Source: Corinectria fuckeliana (Eukaryota; Ascomycota; Sordariomycetes; Hypocreales; Nectriaceae). Taken from it: 49,981 nucleotides of DNA. Below the pieces are notes generated by a model, which was given only the letters and a program-made list of their open reading frames with translations, did not search any database and had not been told where the DNA came from. Position 1 is the stretch's first letter; every line of letters starts with the position of its first letter. Of the stretch, positions 10,937 to 22,835 are shown in pieces. The position numbers were made by a program, and so were the translations under genes. The stretch spans positions 1 through 49,981 of the forward strand of contig WPDH01000354.1 of assembly GCA_019137255.1 (NCBI GenBank), given 5' to 3'.

Positions 10937-13240
10937 CGGGTCGTTGTAGTAGTCGTCGTCTGCTCAAGTTGGAGGTTAGATCTCGATTGGAATCGGAGGC
11001 AAGTTCGATCGGTGGTGGAGGAAAGCAGGTAGGTGGTTCGTGGTCTGGAAACTCCGCCACAATGGTTCGCGTCGCCCACGCAACACATATATATATATAT
11101 CGCGGGCCTGGCTGAACTTATGACCAGCGTTCCTTGCGCTGGGATTGAACTGCGGGAGAGGAACAAGAGCGACGAAGAGGCAAAACTGCGCCTCTTGGAA
11201 ACAAAGAAAGCGAACGTCGCAAAGCCAAACAACCAGGGGTTTGTGTTCACCAGTGGAGGGGGCAGATGACGAAGGAAGAGAGTCACGAGGGGGGTATAAA
11301 AGACTTGCCTAAGCGATTATACGACATGGCTGCTAGAGTTCATGCGCACCCAAAGGCGCAGGCTCAACGAATGGAATGTGGTTGGCGCAGGCTCAAGCGT
11401 CGCTGAATGTCGAGGTTCCGAGTTTCGAAGAAGTGCGCTCGGTGGTTGCCAGGTTGCCGGGAGCAGGGGGCCAGCACCGTCGTATCTAGCGTTGTTGACG
11501 TCGCGCCGAAGGTTGGAGGGACAGAGAACAGAGAACAGCGATGCCTCGATGTTTCACGGCAGACTTGGATCAAAGGAGCTAGCGTTGCGCGCGGCTAAAT
11601 CAGAGAAAACGGCACGGGGTCCGAGACAATGGCGGGAGAAGCAGCGGCGCGGCGAGGAAGAATAGAAAGCGAGAGGGTGGTGAGGGTGGCTTGTTTGTAG
11701 GACGAAGGGAAGAGTTGCAGTTTCAAGCTGATGAAAATGTTACAGACGACGGCGGCGTCTGCGCTCGGGGATTGGCGCTTGGGTTTGGGGGGTTAGCTAG
11801 GTAGCTCAGTGGCTCCCTCCAGCAGCCCAGCTCACTGGCCCTATACGAAGTGCCTGGCTTCTGTGTGGGGGGCGTGGGAGCGGAGGTCGGTGGGAAGGGA
11901 ACCTGGACAATCAGGGATGTTGGTAATAAATGGCACGGGCTCCCTGTTTCAGACGCTGGCTCGGATGATCAAAGGAGGATTTGCCCGTTGGCGGGTGAGT
12001 GTGACGTCGCTCGGTCGGCAGAGGGTCTTCGCAGTACGGGGGTATCGGTGCCGCGGGGGATTGATGAACTTGTTACGGGGCAACGATCCCTGTCGTCAAT
12101 GAGCGCGAAGATGGGGATGAACGTGAGAAGAAGATCAGGGAGAGGGAGAGCGAGAGGGAGAGGGGGAAGAGGGCTTCAGCCGTAATATTGCTTCCCCCTT
12201 CCCACCAGCATCAGCCATCTCATCCATCTCAGCCGCCCCCAGAACTTATTAGAAGCTGCAATAGCCCACGGCCCAGCCAGCCCCCGCCAGGCTTCCAGGC
12301 TAGCCGCGTCCAGCCAAGGCACTCCGCCAGCTGCTTCAAGTCAGGCAAGGCGTTCTGGCAGTTCGCCAATCGCCCCAGTGGACAATCCTGCCATCATCAA
12401 TCACCAAAAATATCCACAAGCGACGGAGCGAGGCTGCATTGCTGCACGAGTTAATGGCTCGGACAACTGCTGCGCCACCGTTGTGCGATCATGCTCATAT
12501 CTTCTTCCGTCTCCATCGTTGCTCTCCTCGGTAAGTCTTATCTGGGTACGGAGTATCTACTTTGCAGACTATTATCTCTAGCTCGGTGCAATTCTGTCAT
12601 CTCATTTCACGTATCACAGCTGTCAGCTTGTGGGTAGCATCCCGCCTCGGATCCTGTCATGCAAGCCGACACAGTCCAGACGGAGACGGCTCACCCCGCC
12701 TGTCCGTTGCCACAGGGAAGATGCATTGCTTCGCCCTGGCATTGACCGTTGCACCTTTGTTTCTTGTTCCCGCTTCGCCAAGTACGAAGTACCATTGATT
12801 CATTAATTACCCCAAGCGCCGCAGTGATGCGGCAACACGGCATCTGCAAACGCTTGGCTGAGCCTCGCTGGCTCTCAGCGCTTCTTCAGCGCCTGGCAGC
12901 AGGGCGGGCAGCAGCCACTTGCCTTTACCTACAGCCGTGTTGCCCCTTGACGCTCATCCGCCCATCTCGGCATCTTCTAGATTGCCTCACTGGCCACAAA
13001 CCCTTCCTTATGAGGTTATCGTCGAAGAAATCGAGTAACTCGGAAGTAGTCTACAGCGCTCCTCTAAGGTGTCTTGTCTGCTAGCCATCAGAATTGATCA
13101 GCTACTACTGTAACTGTCAATGACCGCTACACCAAAAGTCAAGGCATCTTGCTCTTGGGCAGGTCATATCTACTATAGGTGGTCACCCACCAACAGTAAC
13201 ATATATTAATTTAAGGAGTATACGGACGATAACGACGGAC
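10937..13240. other. long intergenic region upstream of chitin synthase
   Basis: About 2.3 kb without a gene I can support. It holds the promoter and probably a long 5' leader of the chitin synthase gene, with a TATATATATATAT run at about 11,088-11,100 and purine-rich tracts near 11,600-11,700 and 12,130-12,170. The short frames present (for example 11033-11269 and 12188-12454) are of low complexity and show no family pattern. The part near 12,500-13,200 lies downstream of the 8-cysteine gene's stop. Confidence 0.5.
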
Positions 13241-14492
13241 TCATTGACGCGAGTTGTCAGGCAATTCCCACCGCTGGACCGGCGCCGCATGCGTGTAAAT
13301 AGGCGGAGGACTCTGCGACTGCCCAGGAAGCTCAGGCGGCCGCCCCTCTCCAGGAACCTCCGCACATGCGTCGTCATGTTCATCAGCCTCCGGGCGCCAG
13401 GCACCATCGCCGTTGACCTCGTGTTGTCCTGCGACCGCGATAGGGGGACTTGGCGTGACATGAGGAAAGGGCTGGGTCTCCCGGCCGCCAAGTTCGCGCT
13501 GGAGGCCGTCGCCAGAGAGCTCGTTGGTCTTTGAGATGGGAGAGACGGGAGAGATGACGGAGCAGCTGACGGGCTTCCGGGCAATGGGAGCGACGCTCAT
13601 TGAGAGTCGACTAGTTGCCGTTTCACTTGTGCCGGCCTCCTCGGACGGCTGGGTGCTCGGAGCAAACTTCGTATTGCGGCGTCTTCTCCCCCAGAACCAC
13701 CACCCCAGAGCAAAGCCCAGTATAGCCGCCACTGGGACCGCAACGCCTACGCCAATCTTCACGGAGGAGTCATCGCCCGAGTCGTCAACGTCGAGGCTCG
13801 CGGGGGATCCATCCGAGTTCACGAGCAAGGTCGACGTCGCGTGGATGGTTACTAGAATCACCGCTAGTCAGCATCTCTCGTCACCACCACAGACACAGGC
13901 ACAGTACCTGGAGCAGCAGTAAAGGCACCATCGCCATAAGAAGCAGGAACTTACCCTGCGACTGGGTGGTCCCGGCATCCCCCTCGGTGGTCTGGGTGAC
14001 AATGGTCAACAGCGTCGCCGTCTCCGCGGCACCAGAGTCAGTCTTGCTGGGTTCTGCGTCACTGCTGTCGCCGTCCCTACCGCTGGTCGCAGAGTCCGAC
14101 TCTGAAGTTGCCTCAGCGGGGCTGTACCAGTCCGTGGCGCCGGGTTGTGTGAATCCGGCGCCCATGCAGTACGATCCATAGAAGGACTGTATGGAGCTGA
14201 GGTCTAGACTGTAGTCCCCCCTTTCACATAGCGACGATGCGCACTTAGACATGAAGCTGTCTGCGGCGGATGCAGACGCAGTCGCGGTCGCGCAGTAGCA
14301 GTCATTGTCGTACGGGGAGCCACAGCCCATGGCGACACCCATATCGGCGATGAAGGTGTAGTACAGACATTTGCTGATACAAGTATGGCCAGGCCTGTTG
14401 ATGGCCTCGGAGATGGTGACTGCATCAGCAGCCTTGGCAGAAGCCTGGAAGAGAAGCAGAGAGGCCGCGAAGAGAGGGAGATGGCGAACCAT
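13241..14492 (-). CDS. 8-cysteine, CFEM-like single-pass membrane protein
   Basis: Two exons (14492-13955 and 13851-13241), joined across a 103-nt intron, give 382 aa. A signal peptide (about residues 1-21, 'LFAASLLLFQASAKA') leads to an extracellular domain with eight cysteines in the order C-x3-C...C...C-x-C...C...C...C, ending near 'SFYGSYC'. A Ser/Thr/Asp-rich linker follows, then one membrane helix (about 212-234, 'GVAVPVAAILGFALGWWFW') and an RRRR stop-transfer cluster. The cytosolic tail is Pro/Ser-rich. The layout is typical of fungal wall-facing sensor-like or GPI-like proteins; the cysteine spacing is CFEM-like but not a textbook CFEM. A ligand or partner cannot be named. The gene is separated from its neighbours by long non-coding stretches on both sides. 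Confidence 0.82.
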
Positions 14493-15216
14493 TGTCGCAA
14501 GACTTGGTCTTTCGCAGTAGTTAGAGGAGTTGGTGTATAAGTGAGGGAGATGCTACTATCAATGCAGTGTGAGAAAGCAACAAACAGCGAGCACCGAGGG
14601 GCACTCCCAGCTTAAAAGCCCATGCTAAGAGTCTGATCGTAATACTCTCGCTCACGCGGGCAATAATCACGCCGCCTCTTGATGATTTCCCAGTCTCTTG
14701 GCTGGCAATGGACCATGGGATAGGCGGGATAAGCAAAGGGAAGTCATCTTGGTGGGTGGTACAAGACGTGACGAGGTAGAATCACAGCATGTAAGTTCCA
14801 GGGGCATCAACATCTTATTGGCCCTGGGCTGAGATGAAACCGCCTCAACACTCTTAGAGTGCATGAGCTGAAAGCCATCTCCGGGACAGGCTCTCCGGGA
14901 CAGGCGGAACCTCAAACGCCCAAGCCTGCGGGTGTGTTAATGAATATTTGAAGAATGCCATGCCGTGAGACTGGAGACGACTCGTATCTGAGCCACAGGA
15001 ATAAGGAAGCTAATAAGACAAGCTGATCAACTCTGATGGCTAGCCCGTCTAAAAATCTCTATTAATATGTGACTGAGTTGTATCGGTCTGGCAGCTTAAA
15101 TTAATATACGTTATCATAGTCTCAATGGATAATAATTACAGCTCAAATTACGCTGCTGTTGCTAATAACCCTAGATAGTTCGTAGAGACAACCCACTCAC
15201 GCGCAACAAAAATAGG
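14493..15216. other. intergenic, partly AT-enriched
   Basis: This holds the promoter of the minus-strand 8-cysteine gene and, to the right, an AT-enriched stretch (about 15,040-15,180). I looked there for the missing 5' exon of the broken hydrolase at 15.2 kb and found none that I could support. Confidence 0.5.
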
Positions 15217-16046
15217 GGCAATCCGAGAGGCAGTCTAATCACGATTGAAAATGGGATCCAGGCCTATCTGGCTACTCCTCCCGCGTCCAAAGCCCACGAC
15301 GGTGTTGGGATCCTGTACCTGCCGGACATCATCGGCATCTGACAGAACAGCCAGCTCATGGCCGACGCGTTTGCGGCAGAAGGATACACTTGTCTCATCT
15401 TGGACCTGTTCAACGGCGACCCGGCACCCCTTGACATGCCGGGCGGGTTTGACATCATGGGCTGGTTGGCGAAGGGCTCTGGCGGCGATGACCCGCATAC
15501 AAAGGAGTTTATCGACCCTGTCGTTGTTTCTGGAATCAAGTACTTGCGCGACACTGGAGTCAAACGCATCGGCGCTGCTGGATACTGCTTCGGCGCCAAG
15601 GTCAGCGAAGCTTGCAATTCGCAACCTGCACGGCACAGGCTGACAAAAACCCTCAGTACGTCGTCCGCCACTACAGAGACGGCATCGAGTGCGGCTTCGT
15701 CGCCCACCCGTCGTTTGTGGAGTCCGAGGAGCTCGCTGCCATAACCGGGCCGCTGTCCGTCGCGGCAGCGGAGACGGATTCCATCTTCCCCGTCGAGAAG
15801 CGCCACGAGTCGGAGAGGATTCTCGTCGAGACCAAGCAGGACTACCAGATCAACCTGTTCTCCGGCGTGGAGCACGGTTTCGCCGTCCGCGGTGATCCGG
15901 GCGTCAAGGTGCAGCGGTTTGCCAAGGAGCAGGCCTTTTGCCAGGCGGTCGCTTGGTTTGGTAGTCACCTGGTTGATAAGAGAGAGTATGGACTTTTGAC
16001 GATGTCTGACCATTGTGAAGTAGTAAAATTTGATTATGATAGTTGA
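15217..16046 (+). pseudogene. dienelactone hydrolase, disrupted at the 5' end
   Basis: The protein is a clear dienelactone hydrolase (alpha/beta-hydrolase). The open part runs from ATG 15358 through 15600, a 56-nt intron (GTCAGC...CTGAC...CTCAG) and 15657-16046, giving 210 aa. It includes the nucleophile elbow 'GYCFGAK' (Cys) and, near the C-terminus, 'SGVEHGFAVRG' with the catalytic His. However, typical family sequence continues upstream in the same frame for about 40 codons ('AYLATPPASKAHDGVGILYL', then 'PDIIGI') and is broken by TGA 15340-15342, exactly where relatives have Trp ('IGIWQNS'). No start codon or first exon was found above 15217. So the allele lacks the first beta strands unless translation from ATG 15358 still gives a stable protein. 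I treat it as a pseudogene or 5'-truncated allele. Confidence 0.8.
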
Positions 16047-16804
16047 ACATCCCCCAACTCTACTTGGACCGGCGCCCAGTAGGGACTCGACTTAATTGAG
16101 GTGTTATAGAGGCCTAAAAATAGCATCAACTCCATTATCAAGGGTACTTGGTTGGTGACTGAAGATTTGCTGCTTTTAAGTGGCCAGAGGTTCTTCAAAT
16201 TAACCCAAACTGCCTCTACTCACAGAACATCTAGGCGGCTTGAATTAATGTTGCCGAGTCAAACCACTGGCGCATCTGGCTCGACCCTCTGGAGGACTCA
16301 AAGCTTCGAAGAATGCTGAATCCATAAACAAGCAGCGGCTACACTAAGATGAATATTCGACCCATCGTCCACCCCCAGATATACCATCCTGTTTAGTCAG
16401 GCACGGTTATCATGGTCGCCGGATAGTGGCTTGGTGGATGCCGTCAAGGTCTGTCGAGAATTCATCTTGATGATTGATGTCTTGAAATACCTTCCAAGAC
16501 CGAGAGTCCGAGACCTGCGACAAGCTCGGCCTTGCAATAACAGGCCCTTACCCAGCCTTTAGCTTACAATAGCTTCGATGCACACATTCCGAGAGACTTT
16601 GCAAATTCATTCATAGACAGACCTGAGTGATCAAGTACAACATCCCATCCTCGCCGAAAAGAGTGGAGCACGGGGTGGAACGCTGGCCATCCATTGGTAC
16701 TAGCAAGCCCAACTTCGGTTTTTTCTGCGCAGCGCCTGTTTGCAAGTTGATAATTAACCCGCGATTCTCATCCCTCATCTCTCTCCCGCTGGAGCATCGC
16801 CAAC
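16047..16804. other. intergenic, promoter of the SAICAR synthase gene
   Basis: I see no gene here. The last 200 bases are pyrimidine-rich just before the ATG (CATCTCTCTCCCGCTGG...), as is common ahead of strongly expressed fungal housekeeping genes. Confidence 0.5.
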
Positions 16805-18189
16805 ATGTCGTCCCCCGTCGTCACCTCCATCGATCTGACCTCTCTTCCCCTGGTAGCCAAGGGCAAGGTGAGAGAGATCTACCAGGTCAGCGCCGCCACG
16901 TACCTTCTGGTCGCAACCGACCGCATCTCGGCATACGACTCCGTTCTGGGCAACGGCGTGCAGGACAAGGGCGCCATCCTCACCATGATCACGAGCCACT
17001 GGCTGTTCGCCGTCCTGCCCTCCCAGATCCCGGGCCTGAAGCACCACCTGCTGTCGTTGACGCCCCCGCCCGCGCCCGAGGTCCTCACGCCCGAGGAGAG
17101 GCAACGTGTCCGGGGTCGCTCCATGCTCGTCAAGAAGTACAAGGTGTTCCCTGTCGAGGCCATCGTCCGCGGCTACATCACGGGTTCTTCCTGGGCAGAG
17201 TACGAGAAGACGGGCACCGTCCACGGCCTCCCGCAACCCGCCGGGCTTCAGAACTGCCAGGCCTTCCCCAATGGGCCCATCTACACGCCCTCCACGAAGG
17301 CCCCCGTGGGCGGCAAGGACGAGAACATTGGCCCGGAGCAGGCCCGCAAGATTGTCGGCGACAAATACGCCGACAGGATTGAGAGCCTGGCCTTGACCAT
17401 CTACGAGACCGCGCACGCCTATGCAGTAAGCAGCCTCCCATTGTAGCCCAAGAGCATCCGTCGTCTCTACCGGTTTACGTTTTCAAGCAGCCTTGCCCAT
17501 CTGATTACGGCAGGATCCGCCTCGAGCTCTTCATTTTCAGCCCATTCAGCACAGTTACTGACCTCGTGTAGCTCGAGAGGGGCATCATTGTTGCAGACAC
17601 AAAGTTTGAGTTTGGTAAGTCAGCTATTGATACCTCGCTTTTTTTGCGGTCCCGCTGACAGGCGCAACAGGACTTGATGAGGACACCGACGAGGTCGTCT
17701 TGGTTGATGAGGTCCTGTAAGCAACTTGAAATTCCCCTTTTGTTTGATTCTGAGACATAGTCCCCGATTCTCGAGTTACATCGAAAGGCCCTGAGCCTGT
17801 CTCCAGAAGACAACTGACTCCAGAATACCACCAGGACCCCCGACAGCTCTCGTTTCTGGCCAGCGGCAGAGTATAGCATAGGACACGAACAGAAGAGTTT
17901 CGACAGTAAGACAAGCTCCATTCTTCCCAAACGTGCTAATTTGAAAGAAGCTGATTGTTGCCTCAGAGCAATTCCTTCGTGACTGGTTGACGTCCAATGG
18001 ACTGAAGGGAAAAGACGGTGCTGTAGTATGTTCCTTTATCTTTGTCAAGTGCTAGCAAATGCGGTTACTGACTACCCGACTTAGATGCCCGACGAGATTG
18101 TGGCCCAAACTAGGGCAAAGTACCTCGAGGTCTTCGAGCTGTTGACTGGCCAAAGTCTGGATCGAGCACTAAAGACCTTGGAGAACTGA
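16805..18189 (+). CDS. ADE1: phosphoribosylaminoimidazole-succinocarboxamide synthase (SAICAR synthetase)
   Basis: The enzyme joins aspartate to CAIR using ATP, a late step of de novo purine synthesis in the cytosol. Six exons (16805-17425, 17572-17614, 17671-17716, 17835-17905, 17967-18025, 18085-18189) give 314 aa, close to the usual length of about 300. Motifs: 'GKVREIY' (20-26, ATP site), 'ATDRISAYDSVLG' (37-49), the first family signature 'VFPVEAIVRGYITGS' (114-128), and the second, 'GIIVADTKFEFG', spanning exons 2-3. The C-terminus 'DEIVAQTRAKYLEVFELL' matches the family. The first 621 bases are GC-rich with one long exon, while the 3' part is cut into five small exons. The start has a good context (GCCAACATG). 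Confidence 0.96.
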
Positions 18190-18374
18190 GGAAGAGGAAG
18201 CTCTGAAGGGATGATGAGGATGAAGGGGCTCTAGGTTGAGAGTAATTTCTGCTGGAAAGTCATTGAAAACCTGTTACCTCGGAGCCTCTGTTTGCAACCC
18301 GTCTATTCTGCGTTCCTAGAGCCCATTCTTGGTCTCCTCAGGTAGCAAGTGCTCTTGGCTATTAACCAACCCAA

Positions 18375-20186
18375 CTATCCAAGACGGACTTTCCTCCATA
18401 TCCGCAAGCACTCTTGCAAGTCCATTGCCAGTGTCCCATCCAATGCGGTGGCTGTATCCTTGATCAACGCGATCAACAAGGTCGCATGGGCAAACATAGC
18501 CTTGTTGTCCAGTATCGCTTGGTAGTCCGTCCTCTTCATCCCTCCCATATCCGCCCAAGACTTCCACATGTCCAACATCCTGCAAACGCCGGAAGCGTAC
18601 TCGCCCTCGAGAAGCATGCGATGCAGCATGAAGCCCACCACCTCCTTCAGAGTCAGGGACTTGCTCCACGAGCCCTGGGCCTTGAGCCACCGAAGAGTGT
18701 GCTCCGCCACCAGCTTCGAGTCCCATTTCGGACTCTGCAGCGCTTCCATCATGCGCTGGTCGCGCCGCTGCTGGTCAAGCCTCGACTTGTCACGCACTGT
18801 TTGCTCTCGGTCAGAAACCCAAGTACTCAGTCTCGGAAGGGGGGAACTTGCTGTCGTGCATGCGCTGATCCATCTCCCTGCGCGTCCTGGCTTGAACGGC
18901 TTGCTCACGCAGCGCTGGGGTCATCTGTGCTTCTGCTGCCATGGCAGTGCGCTGTTCCTGGCATCTTCTGGAGAACTGGTCAAGGGAGGCCCCGTAGTCT
19001 GTGTAGTTTGTCGCCCATTCGGGGGTCTCTGATTCGTCAACCATGCTCAGGAGGACCATGACTCCACAAGGCACCGTCTCCTTTCTGGCAAATAGCAAGA
19101 TGTCGTCTGGAATCTTGTAGTTCCACAGAATTGTCTGATCCGAAGTTCCATAAGCCGTCACGGCACTGGCGAACCATACACCGTCCGTGACTCCTGTCCG
19201 TACCCGAACGTGCTCAATGTAGAGACTGTCGAGCCCAACAGTGCTCTGAAGGTGTTCCTCCTGGGTCAAGGCCGTGACGATACCAGACATGGTTATCTGA
19301 CAGGTTATGTTCTTCTCGGAGACGGATCCCCCTTCGTTCTTGATGGAATCCAGTTCGATCGAGGCGTCCCTCTTGATAGAAGACTCGCCGTTGACTAGTC
19401 CATCCTCGGAGGCAGCAACTTTGGGCTCTTCTTCTTCTGCAGAGCCGTCGCCAGGTCCGGCGCTCTTCAGCTGCCGCGGCGGGGACGGCAGCCGGACCCA
19501 GTAGGGCGGCAAGTGTGAGTAGTCTCGAGTGATCCAAGAGCTCGACCACGCCACGGCAAGAGACAGGTTCCCGTCCGAATCGTCCGACGGGCCTAGGCTA
19601 AGCGCCTTTTCTCGCCCGTCGGGAGACATCATCAGCGAGCAACCCACCGGCGTCCAGAGCCCCGTCGACCGCAGCAGCTTCCAGCCGTGGGGATCCGGCA
19701 CAGCGCCCAAGTCCAAGAGATAGCATACCAACTCGTCGAAGGCGATTTCGACCTGGGGCTGGCGGACTTGGTCGGCGTACTCGACGCGCTGGGTCTTGAG
19801 GCCGATTGCGTTGGTCCTCCAGTTGAAGGTCGTCCAGCTTCCGCCGGGGATCGAGCTGGGATGACGCGAGAGCGTCCAATACTCGGATCGGTTCTGGAAC
19901 CGGTCCAACGGCATCACTGCATACCGCGGAAGCTCGATCTCGATGACGCGGTTCACGACGTCGCTCCGGGTCAGCGCGGTCAAGCGGCTGCGCCGGAGCA
20001 TGCGCTTTATGCGCGACAGCGAGACGAGGGTCGCGAAGGTGTTGTACAGGATTGGGAGAACTGCAGATGCGAGTTTTAGAGTCGTTGGCAGCAAGTTGGG
20101 GAGTTGAGGGGCTCACCTCCCAGCACGGCCAATGGCACACCGATGTAGGTGATAATGTCAGTTGCCGACCTCCCATTCTCGGACAT
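18375..20186 (-). CDS. membrane-anchored protein of unknown function
   Basis: Three exons (20186-20117, 20060-18909, 18796-18375) give 547 aa. The first exon was recovered by splice logic: 23 codons from ATG 20186, then a 56-nt intron, restoring the N-terminal membrane helix ('DIITYIGVPLAVLGVLPILY'). Intron 2 (112 nt, donor GTGAGC, branch CTGAC, CAG acceptor) removes an in-frame stop and links to a C-terminal helical region ending in 'DLQECLRIWRKVRLG'. The middle part has an acidic, low-complexity loop ('GDGSAEEEEPKV'). I recall similar fungal hypothetical proteins with this start and end but no assigned role. It is transcribed convergently with the SAICAR synthase gene, with stops about 190 bases apart. 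Confidence 0.78.
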
Positions 20187-21233
20187 TTTTGCCGCTGCAG
20201 GGACGCACGAATTGACGTTCAAAAAGGACAAAAGCAAAAGGGGCGCGAAGCTTCACAAGCTGAAGCCGTCAGAGAACTGACTAGTCTGGATTCAGACATT
20301 TACATAACTAGCGGTAAGCTAACATAGCATGTTAATTGACCACCAAAAGTAAGGCGCCTTGTGCTTATGTAGGTCTTACTGTGCAGGACGCAAACTCCCA
20401 TCAACATAATGTGCAGATGAGGTTCACGGTCCTGACAGGATGTCAGACTGAAGGGCTGATCCCTAAAGATAACTAAGGCCCGGAGGTCTAAAGGGCTAAA
20501 AAGAGAGGATAATTCCTTATAACCTAAGCTAAGGTTGAATCATCGATCAAGATCAGATACTCGCGGCGCTTAGAATCCACCTGCGTGCTGGTACATTGTT
20601 TCCGCCAGGGTTTCACTTACTACCTGGCGTTGTGGAGTCAAAAATAGTTGTGCTATTCGTGCTGTAAACTCACACTTCTTACCGTGTCATTCACTTTACC
20701 GCATTCCCGATTCCTATGCTCTATTTTGTGCCCTGACTCCCTGACGCCTAAACTCCATAACGCTCTAACATTCTGATGCCCTAATGCTCTTTATATGCTT
20801 AAGGCAGCAGTAAGCCTTGTCCGTAGGGAATGTAAAACCTACAGTGGTATTTTTAACTCGGTATTTATGTAGTAGGTAGTTAATTAATTCTATATTTTAG
20901 CTACCCAGCTAGTCAATTGGTCAGATTGCAAGCTAGCCTGTCAGTCAGTCAGTCAGTCGGTCAGTCAGTCAGTCACTCGGATCGCGAGCCGGTTAGTTGG
21001 ATTAGTACGATTCCTATGCAATAGGGAAGGCGGTTGTATGTAGATACGCATTTCCAATTTGGGGCTTTGCACTTTGGCGCACCGTCGAGATGGTAATAGC
21101 CAGCGCGACGACCAGTATGGTAGGAGCCCTAGCGATGAGCGTATTAATGAGAGAAATAGTAGTACGTTGGCTGGTTGCCCACTGAATTACACCTCCTAGC
21201 ATTATGTTTAAAATCGACCCCCCCGTAGTAAGT
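20187..21233. other. intergenic, AT-enriched, with a tetranucleotide repeat
   Basis: I see no gene here. Composition is more AT-rich than the flanking genes, and a TCAG tetranucleotide array lies at about 20,940-20,975. An 82-codon minus-strand frame (21014-21262) overlaps the terminal exon of the permease gene in another frame and is not supported. Confidence 0.5.
20940..20975. repeat. TCAG tetranucleotide microsatellite
   Basis: About nine tandem TCAG/GTCA units occur, interrupted once by TCGG in the middle. It lies in intergenic DNA downstream of the permease gene. It is a simple-sequence repeat and likely length-variable between strains. Confidence 0.85.
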
Positions 21234-22835
21234 TCACGAAATGGTACCCGAGTTATCAGCACAGCTAAAAACCTCTCCGATTAGTCCACTGTCAAAGGCG
21301 TCCTTAATAGAAACAGCCACGCCATACCTGAAGACAGATTAGTTTTGGTCGCTAGAGGGAAGAGAGAGCATCGGGCACTTACGTTCCGCCAATGACCATG
21401 AAGAGTCCGATCAGGACAATGAAGATGTGAAGTCCGTATATAACCTTCTCGCGCCCTGTTCCGGTCCTGTACGATTTGAAGTCGTACATCCACAGCAAGG
21501 CCGGGAAGATCAAACTGAAAGGCGCAAAGCACAGCGATCCCGCCAGACCGAGGAGGTAGTTGAGAATCGGGACGGCCTCCGCAATGATGAAGCCGAGAAT
21601 GCCGAGGATGAGGTTCGAGCCCAGCCAGGTAAGCCAGTGAGTGGCCGTGTTCTCCTGCAAGTGCCGGGAGTCGCGCAGGATGCGTACGAACATGTACTTG
21701 GCAGCGACGTGCTGATAGATGCCGACGCCGATAATCAAGCCGGGCAAGGCGATGCCGTACGAAATCTTCTTGAAGAGCGTCCCGGCACTGCCGAAGGCGG
21801 GCGTCGTGAGCCAGACGCCGCACCAGCGGTAGATGACGAGGGAGAAGGTCAAGTACATGGCGCCAACCAGCACGCCGGTGGTGAGGGCGGCCTTGCGGTA
21901 GTCCTGCGGGCGGCGCATCTCGGAGATGACGGGGAGATACATCGACGACCCGCTGCCGCTGATGAAGACGTTGGCGCTCGCCGTGATGCCCGCCACGAAG
22001 CCCGGAGACGCGATGGCGACCCAGCCGAGGTTGAAGTCGCCCGTCGGAGGCGCCGCCGCAGGGCGGTCCTGCTGCGTGACGGCGACGACGAAGATGAAGA
22101 CGGCGACGAAGAAGGTCATGAAGCCGAACCACGTCAGCCGCCCGAGGCGGGAAAAGGTGCGGACCGACGAGAAGCCGGTGATGAGCACGGCCGACACGAA
22201 ACTGAAGACGACGGTGCAGGCGCCGTGCTCGGAGAGCGCGTTGAAGGCCGTCGAGCAGGAGACGATGCCAGCAGCCGTGATGAGGACCTGGGCGACCAGG
22301 ATCTGGACGCCCACCAGCTCCTTGCCCACTCGGCCCCAGAGGAGTCCGCACATGTCGGCCAGAGCTGGACGATTTGTTAGCATCGCCTGTTCAACGTGGC
22401 TTTGGGGTCGTGACGGAGGGGAGAAGCAAACGTACTGTGGCATTCGGGATGTCGGTTGCGGAAGTCCCCGAGGATGACGGCGGTGTCTAAGAGCACATTG
22501 TCAACAGCTGTTGCCGGCATTTTGGTGAGAAGCTGTCACCAACATGTATTCAGTATCTCCCACCCGACGATGGACAATGCTCCTCCCACGGCCCCGAGCG
22601 TGGCGAGAGCCCCGGGCACGCTCAGAATGCTCATGGCGAACTGGATCTTGAGGAAGATGATGGTGGCGCGCTGCCAGCTGACGGTCCGGAAGTTGACGCC
22701 GTCGGTCGAGTCCTTGAAGACCTCGTGGGTTTCGTACATGTCGCCCTTCTCGCTGGGAGGATTGCTGCTCATCACATGGGGCTCGATGTTGTCCGGGGCC
22801 ACCTTGGGCCCGGCGCACTTCTCCGAGGCATCCAT
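21234..22835 (-). CDS. mtr: neutral/aromatic amino-acid permease, Mtr-like (AAAP family)
   Basis: This is a proton-coupled amino-acid importer of the plasma membrane. Four exons (22835-22544, 22486-22436, 22364-21383, 21327-21234) give 472 aa. The cytosolic N-terminus precedes 'VSWQRATIIFLKIQFAMSI' and about eleven membrane helices with the conserved strings 'LGDFRNRHPECHTLADMCG', 'GFVAGITASANVFI', 'VISEMRRPQDYRKAAL' and 'GIALPGLIIGVGIYQHVAAK'. The short C-terminus ends 'SCADNSGTIS'. All four exons are needed to recover the family sequence. The ATG at 22835 sits in a strong context (ACCATGG) and is the first ATG in frame. The symbol follows the Neurospora mtr transporter, which this resembles; exact orthology is not tested. 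It is divergent from the Zn2Cys6 regulator at 23604, with about 770 bases between the starts. Confidence 0.92.

Noticed and set aside
12188..12454. 88-codon Pro/Ser/Gln-rich frame
   Set aside because: Low-complexity chance frame in the chitin synthase upstream region.
16627..17382. 251-codon frame overlapping SAICAR synthase
   Set aside because: It is a shifted frame of the GC-rich first exon. The true frame carries all family motifs.
20940..20975. Regular short repeats considered as a CRISPR-like array
   Set aside because: It is a 4-bp microsatellite without spacers, in a eukaryotic genome.
21427..22380. 317-codon plus-strand frame
   Set aside because: It is antisense to the permease, with composition dominated by Glu, Asp, Arg and Gly. 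It has no family pattern.
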